NCBI GenBank assembly: GCA_003519485.1
Contig: DOWQ01000176.1
Coordinates: 1 to 6,370 of the forward strand
Reading direction: 5' to 3'
DNA from: Streptomyces sp.
Lineage (GTDB): Bacteria; Actinomycetota; Actinomycetes; Streptomycetales; Streptomycetaceae
DNA: 6,370 nt
Shown piece after piece: positions 1 to 4,735 of the stretch; positions within the stretch are counted from its first letter, which is position 1; the number at the start of each line of letters is the position of its first letter. A program made the position numbers and the translations under genes. The notes below the pieces were generated by a model, which saw nothing but the letters and a program-made list of their open reading frames with translations, did not search any database and was not told the origin of the DNA.

Positions 1-535
1 GAAGAACGCGAGGCCCCTCAGGCTCCGGCCGGTTGGTGTTGTTTGGGTTGTAGACGTCGGTGGTGACGCTGCCGCCGCTGCCCTTGTAGTAGCACGTCGT
101 CGTGATGCCCAGGGAGTCCTTGTTGACGGACTTCGCGAGCAGACCGGCGACGGTCATTGTCCCGTCGCGGCCTCCTGCCTGTGGGTCGTACACGACGCTG
201 CCGCCGCTCCAGGGGAGCTCGAGAGCGGTGGTGGTCGTCGTGCCGCCGAGGCTGTTGTCGCAGTTGTCCCACGACGCACTGCTGACGGACAGGTCGCTGC
301 CGTCCGAGTTCACCGAGCCGGCCAGGCCGGATCCGGTGCAGTCGACCTCCACGAAGCCACTCTGGAAGTGCGCGCTGTTCGAGATCAACGCACCGGTGAC
401 ACTGCCGGAGTACGGGGCGCCGGTCGCACTGTCCGTACGGACGGTCGTCGTGGCCGCGAAGGCCGCTGTTGCGGTGAGTGACAGCACGGCCGTGGCCACC
501 GAGAAGGCGATGATGCCCTGCTTGCGAAAGGTCAT
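1..535 (-). CDS. Small exported protein of unknown function (3' end cut off by window edge)
   Basis: I do not recognise a named family. The frame opens at ATG 535-533 and runs 178 codons to the window edge without a stop, so the C-terminus is missing. Residues 1-27 form a Sec-type signal peptide: basic start (MTFRKQ), hydrophobic core IIAFSVATAVLSL, and cleavage probably after AFA (residue 27). The mature part is rich in Ser, Thr and Gly, with three cysteines (C66, C92, C148), a GGRDGT turn and a run of five threonines near 99-103. It has no catalytic motif or membrane segment, and looks like a compact beta-rich extracellular domain. From memory it resembles a widespread group of roughly 200-residue Streptomyces secreted hypothetical proteins; that is not verified. 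The start is chosen because it alone gives a signal peptide; the purine run AGAGAGAGAAG lies about 8 nt upstream as a weak ribosome site. I saw no TTA codon. A promoter sits about 350 nt upstream. Confidence 0.8.
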   Translation of the reverse strand, partial: MTFRKQGIIAFSVATAVLSLTATAAFAATTTVRTDSATGAPYSGSVTGALISNSAHFQSGFVEVDCTGSGLAGSVNSDGSDLSVSSASWDNCDNSLGGTTTTTALELPWSGGSVVYDPQAGGRDGTMTVAGLLAKSVNKDSLGITTTCYYKGSGGSVTTDVYNPNNTNRPEPEGPRVL

Positions 536-592
536 GACTCACTTCTCTCTCTTGATGCGGGCGGATGCGGTTCCTTCGCTTCGCCGACAGCC

Positions 593-613
593 CTCGGCCG
601 ACGACCGACCGAG
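593..613 (-). promoter_or_regulatory. Hairpin in the leader of the secreted-protein gene
   Basis: Read on the minus strand, 613-607 (CTCGGTC) pairs with 599-593 (GGCCGAG), seven pairs including one G-U, around a 7-nt loop. It sits inside a wider 9-bp inverted repeat: GCTTCGCCG at 578-586 against CGGCGAAGC at 654-662. Both would lie in the 5' untranslated RNA, about 60 nt ahead of the ATG. GC-rich DNA forms such pairs by chance, so a regulatory role is only a possibility. Confidence 0.3.
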
Positions 614-872
614 CGGCAGCCGACCGGCAGCCCACCTCGAGGCCCGGGCGGGACGGCGAAGCACCTCTGCTCACCTGGGCAAAGAATGGCGCGATACCTG
701 AGAGATCCCATGACGGAAGACAAGGAGTGGCATGTACCTGACAAGCCGACAGGAGTGTGACAGTTGAAGCGCCCCCGCCGGCTCGACTGCCGAAGGCTGC
801 GGATCCTGAGTTGAGTAGGTTGATGGCGCTTCGATTGACCGCGGGCCCGGCGTCCGGTCGGGACCGCCGCTA

Positions 873-884
873 TACTCTTGAGTA
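873..884. promoter_or_regulatory. Operator-like inverted repeat at the promoter start site
   Basis: TACTC-TT-GAGTA is a 12-nt inverted repeat with 5-bp arms and a 2-bp centre. It abuts the -10 box of the minus-strand promoter and covers the predicted transcription start, a usual place for a repressor to bind. The arms are short and no regulator gene is in the window, so the cognate protein cannot be named. Confidence 0.35.
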
Positions 885-912
885 ACGTAGACACAGCCTG
901 AATGACCGTCAA
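884..912 (-). promoter_or_regulatory. Sigma-70 (HrdB-type) promoter, minus strand
   Basis: On the minus strand the -35 box TTGACG (912-907) and the -10 box TACGTT (889-884) are separated by exactly 17 nt. This fits the actinobacterial vegetative consensus TTGAC-N17-TAnnnT, and it is the best promoter match in the window. Transcription would begin near 876-878 and run toward the secreted-protein gene whose ATG is at 535, giving a leader of about 340 nt. I found no better-placed promoter nearer that gene. Identity is from sequence pattern only. Confidence 0.6.
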
Positions 913-1040
913 GGGAATGGACAGCATCGGCTACATCCGCCCAATCGGCAGGCACAGCCGCAACCCTCGTCCACTCACGCCCGGCCCACAGATCGGCCCG
1001 TAGAGCCGTCGCCACACGCGATCCGGGGCCCACCCGACGT

Positions 1041-1080
1041 GAAAAGCGGCGGCACGCGCGGATCCGCGCGTGCCGCCGCT
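1041..1080 (-). terminator. Intrinsic terminator of the peptidase operon
   Basis: Positions 1045-1080 are a perfect 36-nt palindrome; in minus-strand RNA it gives up to 18 self-complementary base pairs, with GATC at the centre serving as the loop in practice. The minus strand then reads TTTTC (the T run is the complement of 1045-1042). The stem begins 48 nt after the carboxypeptidase stop codon. A long GC stem with a T run at the right side marks it as the rho-independent terminator of the minus-strand operon. On the plus strand the stem is followed by CCCC, so termination there would be weaker. Confidence 0.9.
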
Positions 1081-1094
1081 CCCCACCGGCCCTG

Positions 1095-1138
1095 GGTCAG
1101 CAGCCCGTACGGGCTTCCGACCGCCAGGTCAGCAGCCC
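1095..1138. repeat. 12-bp direct repeat spanning and following the carboxypeptidase stop
   Basis: GGTCAGCAGCCC occurs at 1095-1106 and again at 1127-1138, 32 bp apart. The second copy contains the last two codons and TGA stop of the carboxypeptidase gene; the first lies in its 3' untranslated region. The perfect 14-nt palindrome AGCCCGTACGGGCT (1102-1115) overlaps the first copy. It may be a remnant of a short duplication at the gene end; no function is evident. Confidence 0.6.
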
Positions 1139-2445
1139 TGCACAGGCTCCCCCGCCACCAGGTGGTACTCCGCACGCTCGTCGAGCAGCAGCGGGACGAG
1201 CTGACGCAGCGACTGGCGCAGCGGCACCACGGCGCCGTCGCCGTCCTCGCCGGGAACCGCCCGTACACCGTGGAGTGCCAGTTCGTCCTTCACCTCGGTG
1301 TACTGCTGCCCGGTGAGACGGTAGCCGCAGGGCGGGTTCTCGATCGTCTCCTCGGATGTGGCCGGGTCGTTGTCGGCGCCGCCGAGATAGACCGGGCCAC
1401 GGTCGGCGTAGCCGGCCACGCGTGCGGCCGTAGTGGCTTTTTCGATCTTGTCGCGCCGGTCGCCGGTGTAGGAGAACAGCCCGTCCAGGGCGGTGAGCTG
1501 TGACTCGACGCGGCGCCGGTTGTTCACGGCCGGATCGTTCTTCTCCTCCTCGGTGAGGGGGGTGGTGCGGGTCTCCACCAGTTGGCCCACCGCGTGCTTG
1601 ATGCCCGAAGTGTTGCGCAGGATGCGTTCCTGCCCGTCACCCGCGACCTGCTTGACGGGTTCGCCGGTCTCCGGGTCGGTCCAGATCCCGTAGACGCCGG
1701 TGCTGAAGCCGGCGGCCTCGGTGGTGGGCCGGACGTACTCCTCGGAGAGCGTGTGCGCCTCCTCGCGCACCGGTCCGGCGGTGTTGAGGTTGCGCGGCCA
1801 CAGCGAGAGCAGGTCCTTGACGTAGTAGGGCGGCCGGGCCCCGTACTCGTGCAGGTCGTAGATCATGTCGGGTCGGTGGTCGCGGATGAGGGCGGCGAGG
1901 GTGCGGCCTTCGACCGTCTTCAGGGCGATGTGGTCGCGGTTGATGTCGATTCCGGCGGCGTTGCCGCGGGTGTCGGCGGCCCGGCCGTCGGGGTTGACGG
2001 TGGGCACCATCAGGACGTTGGTCTTCTCGAGGAAGCGACGGGTCTCCGGGTCCTCGGCATAGCCGAGGTCGCGGGCAGTGGACAGGCAGGCGTCGCGGCC
2101 GGACGGCTCGTCGCCGTGCTGGCTGCACAGCAGCAGCACGGTATTGCCGCGGGCCGCCCGGTCGGCCGTGGGCGGAGCGTCGGCGCCGATGCGTACGAGC
2201 TGGAGGGGGCGGCCCTGCGGGGTGGTGCCGATCCGATCGACGGCGACGCGCCGGTTGTCCCGGTCCACCCGGGCCAGCAGCTTCTGCTCCTCGGGCTGGG
2301 TCGTCCAGCGGGCGCCGTTGCTGCGTTCGAAACCCGTACGGGGCTTGTCGGTGTCGGCCGCCTGCGCGGGAGCCGCGAGCAGGGGGGCGGCGAGTGCGGC
2401 GGCCAGGGTGCTGATGGCGCCGGCGACGAGTGCGCGGGATTTCAC
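1129..2445 (-). CDS. Secreted M14-family zinc carboxypeptidase
   Basis: A metallo-exopeptidase predicted to remove C-terminal residues from extracellular peptides. It has 438 codons. Residues 1-30 are a Sec signal peptide with cleavage after AQA or AQAA. The M14 zinc site is present: H110 and E113 in HGDEPSG, and H199 in YDLHEYG. NPDGR (151-155) and INRD (168-171) are family substrate-binding motifs; N169-R170 match the Asn-Arg pair that holds the substrate carboxylate in carboxypeptidase A, and R160 may match its Arg127. E291 in LVETRT is the expected general base. All key residues are kept, so it should be active. C373 and C438, the final residue, could form a disulfide closing the C-terminal extension. 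The start is GTG (2445-2443), preceded by TGGAGGAA with 7 nt spacing. It overlaps the upstream S15 gene by 4 nt and is followed by a strong terminator. Exact specificity cannot be read from the sequence. Confidence 0.93.
   Translation of the reverse strand: MKSRALVAGAISTLAAALAAPLLAAPAQAADTDKPRTGFERSNGARWTTQPEEQKLLARVDRDNRRVAVDRIGTTPQGRPLQLVRIGADAPPTADRAARGNTVLLLCSQHGDEPSGRDACLSTARDLGYAEDPETRRFLEKTNVLMVPTVNPDGRAADTRGNAAGIDINRDHIALKTVEGRTLAALIRDHRPDMIYDLHEYGARPPYYVKDLLSLWPRNLNTAGPVREEAHTLSEEYVRPTTEAAGFSTGVYGIWTDPETGEPVKQVAGDGQERILRNTSGIKHAVGQLVETRTTPLTEEEKNDPAVNNRRRVESQLTALDGLFSYTGDRRDKIEKATTAARVAGYADRGPVYLGGADNDPATSEETIENPPCGYRLTGQQYTEVKDELALHGVRAVPGEDGDGAVVPLRQSLRQLVPLLLDERAEYHLVAGEPVQGC
2442..2445 (-). 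other. GTGA stop/start overlap, translational coupling
   Basis: On the minus strand the four bases GTGA contain both the GTG start of the M14 carboxypeptidase and the TGA stop of the S15 peptidase. This arrangement normally means one mRNA and coupled translation, keeping the two enzymes in a fixed ratio. Confidence 0.9.
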
Positions 2446-4445
2446 GGGGTTGTTCCTCCAGGGCTCGGGGACAGCGGGATGCGGGGGCCTGTGGTGCCCG
2501 GGTCGCGGAGGCCGCTGAGCGGACCGTCCTGGGGCGCGGTTACCCGGGGCGGGCCGCCGGTGGCCTCGGCGAAGGCCTTGGTGCCTCCGACGAGCGGCAG
2601 CCGGACGGACGTACGGGCGAGGTCGAGGCCGAGCCGCGGGGTGGACGCGGGCGGCTCGATGAGCCCGGCGTCCGTGCCCGCGACGATCAGGGCGAGCCGG
2701 TGGCCTGCCGGTACGACGTGGTCGCTCGCATGGAGATCGAGGGTGATCGTGTATTTTCCGCCCGGGGTCAGCGGGCGGCCGGTGTGCTCGGAGGCGTGGT
2801 TGCCGAGATCCGCCCAGCCGCGGCTGAAGATGGTGTAGTCGACTTCCGCCGTCTTCGCCCGGGTCTCCTTGTAGCAGGCGCTGTCGCCCTCGGTGCTGCT
2901 CCCCCAGCAGGTGCGCTCGGGGAGGGTGGTGATGCCTTCACCGGGGGCGGCGTAGTCGCGGATCACGTCGGGCCCGAGGTCGACGAGCACGGCCGACACA
3001 TGGGCGGTGGAGGTGGAGGGGGTGGCCGTGACGGTGACTTTGCCGCCGCCGGACAGCCGCAGGTCCTCCCGGAGCGGTCCGGTGGTGAACCCGACCTTGC
3101 CGGGGGTCGGCATGTCGATCCGCTCCGCCCAGTCGGTCTCGCTCAGCCGCGGGTCGTCGGTGAAGGTCTCGCGGGCGCCGGGGCGGGCCGGGGCGAGGCC
3201 GAGGGTGCCGACTCCGGGTTCCTCTCCCGTACGGGGCCGCAGGGTGGTCGTCGCCGTGCCGCCGGCGGGCCACACCGGGTCGGTGGACCACTGGTCGGGG
3301 GCACGCTCGATGTCGGCCATCGGGCCGCGTTCGATGCCGTTGTCGATCCCCATCAGGTAGTGGTCGAACCAGCGGTGCAGGGTCTTCACCCACTCGCCGC
3401 GGCGGAAGTCGAAGGGGTCGACGTGGCCGGTACCGGCGAGCCAGATCTTGCGCTCCACGCCCGCGTCGGCGAGCGCGTCCCACCACTGGCCGAAGTGCTT
3501 GGCACGGACGTTGAGGTCCTGCATGCCATGGACGACGAAGACGCTGGCGCGCACCTTTTCGGCGTCCGGAACGTAGTCCCGTTCGCTCCACAGCCGCGTC
3601 CAGTCGCCGCTGCGCGGTGCCCCGTCGACGAGCCGCTGCTGCACGGCGCCGCAGCGGGAGCGGGCCTGTGGGCTCTCCACGTAGTCGGACAGCCAGTCCG
3701 GGCCGCTGTCGTAGAGCGGGGCGCCCTTGGCGAAGTAGTAGTCGTACCAGGAGCTGATGGCGCCGATGGGCACGATGGTCTTCAAGCCCTCGACGCCGGT
3801 GGCGGCGACGCCGTTGGCGACCGTGCCGTCGTAGCTCTTGCCGATCATGCCGACCGCGCCGGTGGACCAGTCCGCGGCGGCGGGTGTGCTGCCGGTGCGT
3901 GAGCTGTAGGCGTGGGCGCGGCCGTTCAGCCAGTCGACCACTGCCTTGGCGGACAGGACGTCCGAGCGCCCGCCGACATCGACACAGCCGTCGGAGCGGT
4001 TGGTGCCGGCCAGGTCGACCATGACCGTCGCGTAGCCGCGCGGCACGAAGTAGTTGTCGTAGTAGAGCGGGAACTGTACGGGGTTCCCGGCGGCGTCATA
4101 GGTCTTCTTCTGGCTCTCGTTGCCCCGGCCGCAGCAGGAATAGTAGGGACTGGCGTCCATGATGACGGGGACCCGGCGGCCCTGCTGCGCGGGCTCCCGC
4201 GGCCGGACGATGTCGGCGGCCACCCGGTCCGTCCTGCCGTCCGAGTCGCCGTCGATTCCGGTGTCCACCCATACGGACTCGCGGATCGCGTCGTCGTAGG
4301 AGTGGACGGGCCTGCTCTCCGCCGGTCCGGCGGCCGGGGGCTGGGCACCGGCCGGCTGCCCGGGCAGCACGGCCATCAGGGCGGCCGCGGCCGCCGACAC
4401 GAGTGTTCTCCACTGGTTGCGGGTGACCCGCTCGCGTATCGCCAC
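2442..4445 (-). CDS. Secreted X-prolyl dipeptidyl peptidase (S15 / CocE-NonD family)
   Basis: A serine peptidase of the alpha/beta-hydrolase fold, predicted to release N-terminal X-Pro dipeptides outside the cell. From GTG 4445 it has 667 residues, numbered here from that start. Residues 1-34 form a Sec signal peptide (basic start, core LVSAAAAALMAVL, cleavage after AGA). The catalytic triad is visible: S204 in GKSYDG, D310 in HGMQDLNV and H341 in GTGHVDP. An acidic DGDSDGRTD segment (65-73) looks like a calcium loop. From about 390 to 620 comes the beta-rich C-terminal domain typical of S15 and CocE proteins, ending in the conserved DHVVPAGHRLAL segment. The start is uncertain: the frame extends to 4592, and ATG 4523 is possible, but only GTG 4445 leaves a normal-length signal peptide. 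The best ribosome-site match, AAAGGAG (4475-4469), is 23 nt away, too far for usual use. It is first in the operon with the carboxypeptidase. An acyl esterase of the same fold is the alternative. Confidence 0.9.
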   Translation of the reverse strand: MAIRERVTRNQWRTLVSAAAAALMAVLPGQPAGAQPPAAGPAESRPVHSYDDAIRESVWVDTGIDGDSDGRTDRVAADIVRPREPAQQGRRVPVIMDASPYYSCCGRGNESQKKTYDAAGNPVQFPLYYDNYFVPRGYATVMVDLAGTNRSDGCVDVGGRSDVLSAKAVVDWLNGRAHAYSSRTGSTPAAADWSTGAVGMIGKSYDGTVANGVAATGVEGLKTIVPIGAISSWYDYYFAKGAPLYDSGPDWLSDYVESPQARSRCGAVQQRLVDGAPRSGDWTRLWSERDYVPDAEKVRASVFVVHGMQDLNVRAKHFGQWWDALADAGVERKIWLAGTGHVDPFDFRRGEWVKTLHRWFDHYLMGIDNGIERGPMADIERAPDQWSTDPVWPAGGTATTTLRPRTGEEPGVGTLGLAPARPGARETFTDDPRLSETDWAERIDMPTPGKVGFTTGPLREDLRLSGGGKVTVTATPSTSTAHVSAVLVDLGPDVIRDYAAPGEGITTLPERTCWGSSTEGDSACYKETRAKTAEVDYTIFSRGWADLGNHASEHTGRPLTPGGKYTITLDLHASDHVVPAGHRLALIVAGTDAGLIEPPASTPRLGLDLARTSVRLPLVGGTKAFAEATGGPPRVTAPQDGPLSGLRDPGTTGPRIPLSPSPGGTTP
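2453..2460 (-). promoter_or_regulatory. Ribosome binding site of the carboxypeptidase, inside the S15 gene
   Basis: The minus strand reads TGGAGGAA ending 7 nt before the GTG start at 2445. It fixes the GTG as the start and is among the strongest Shine-Dalgarno matches here. It lies in the last codons of the upstream peptidase (GGA GGA ACA), so ribosomes finishing that gene are already positioned to restart. Confidence 0.85.
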
Positions 4446-4527
4446 CGGGCGGACGGTACTACCGACAACTCCTTTGCAGAAGGGGCCGTTGCCGGCGGGC
4501 GGAACACAGCTCACCCCTGTCATGATC

Positions 4528-4556
4528 TTGCCAAGGTGGCCGTACTGGACTAGACA
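4528..4556 (+). promoter_or_regulatory. Candidate promoter of the M28 aminopeptidase
   Basis: TTGCCA (4528-4533) and TAGACA (4551-4556) are 17 nt apart. The -35 box is good; the -10 box lacks the usual final T. Transcription would start near 4562, giving a leader of about 170 nt that includes the hairpin and tandem repeat below. Supported by pattern only. Confidence 0.4.
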
Positions 4557-4589
4557 TGGCGGCACGCCGTGGAGGACCGGACTCCGCGG

Positions 4590-4626
4590 CACCGGGAACC
4601 GGGCACCGGCAGCCCGGAACCCGGTG
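4590..4626. promoter_or_regulatory. Imperfect hairpin in the M28 leader
   Basis: ACCGGGAACCGGG (4591-4603) and CCCGGAACCCGGT (4613-4625) form an inverted repeat: six pairs, an AA/AA internal loop, then five pairs around a 9-nt loop, with a further C-G pair at 4590/4626. CCGGAC (4577-4582) and GTCCGG (4627-4632) could add an outer helix. No T run follows, so it is not a simple terminator. It could be a leader RNA structure or a double-arm protein site. Confidence 0.45.
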
Positions 4627-4664
4627 GTCCGGAGCCGGCCGCCGGGACGTCAGGGCAGGCGCAG

Positions 4665-4680
4665 AGACGTACAGACGTAC
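4665..4680. repeat. Tandem 8-bp repeat AGACGTAC x2
   Basis: AGACGTAC is repeated exactly, head to tail, about 55 nt ahead of the M28 start codon. Each unit contains the palindromes ACGT and GTAC. Eight bp is less than one helical turn, so two identical subunits would not sit on the same face; a regulator site is possible but unproven. Confidence 0.45.
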
Positions 4681-4723
4681 CGCAACACCGACGCACGACC
4701 TCGACTATCCGTCACCGACGGAT

Positions 4724-4730
4724 GAAGGGA
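4724..4730 (+). promoter_or_regulatory. Ribosome binding site of the M28 aminopeptidase
   Basis: GAAGGGA lies 5 nt before ATG 4736. It decides the start in favour of this ATG over the in-frame ATG at 4556, and it places the twin-arginine motif at residues 9-10, where Tat signals normally carry it. Confidence 0.75.
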
Positions 4731-4735
4731 TCCGC

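Larger units (their letters stand above)
536..1040. other. Non-coding region between the small secreted-protein gene and the peptidase operon terminator
   Basis: About 500 bases with no frame I would call a gene. Open frames on both strands here lack ribosome sites and the GC-rich third positions seen in the real genes. Parts of 700-960 are visibly less GC-rich than the flanks, as expected for promoter DNA. Contents: the minus-strand promoter at 884-912, the inverted repeat at 873-884, three GACA words at 740-743, 748-751 and 759-762, and structured DNA just ahead of the secreted-protein gene. If the promoter serves that gene, most of this region is its long 5' leader; otherwise it may hold an unrecognised small RNA. 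Confidence 0.6.
4446..4735. promoter_or_regulatory. Divergent intergenic region between S15 and M28 peptidase genes
   Basis: 290 bp separate the two divergent starts, so both promoters should lie here. The plus strand holds a candidate promoter at 4528-4556, a hairpin at 4590-4626 and a tandem repeat at 4665-4680. I could not find a convincing promoter for the minus-strand operon. The open frame continuous with the M28 gene back to ATG 4556 is not coding: its product is Arg-, Gly- and Pro-rich and would bury the signal peptide. Confidence 0.7.

Noticed and set aside
102..701. Plus-strand open frame of 199 codons opposite the secreted-protein gene
   Set aside because: No ribosome site, low-complexity product, and it runs antisense to a frame with a clear signal peptide.
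871..876. TATACT on the plus strand as a divergent -10 box
   Set aside because: Close to TATAAT, but no -35 box lies 16-19 nt upstream (the nearest TTGACC is 30 nt away) and no plus-strand gene follows.
532..927. Minus-strand frame ending in an ATGA overlap with the secreted-protein start
   Set aside because: The overlap looks like coupling, but there is no ribosome site at any ATG, third positions are not GC-rich, and the product is Arg/Pro-rich without pattern.
1582..3902. Long plus-strand open frames of 418 and 490 codons opposite the S15 and M14 genes
   Set aside because: Antisense shadows of high-GC genes. Their products are Gly/Ala/Val/Arg-rich with no motifs, and the minus-strand frames carry complete catalytic sites and signal peptides.
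4556..4735. N-terminal extension of the M28 gene to ATG 4556
   Set aside because: It would put 60 Arg/Gly/Pro-rich residues before a perfect Tat signal. ATG 4736 has a ribosome site and the ATG at 4556 has none.
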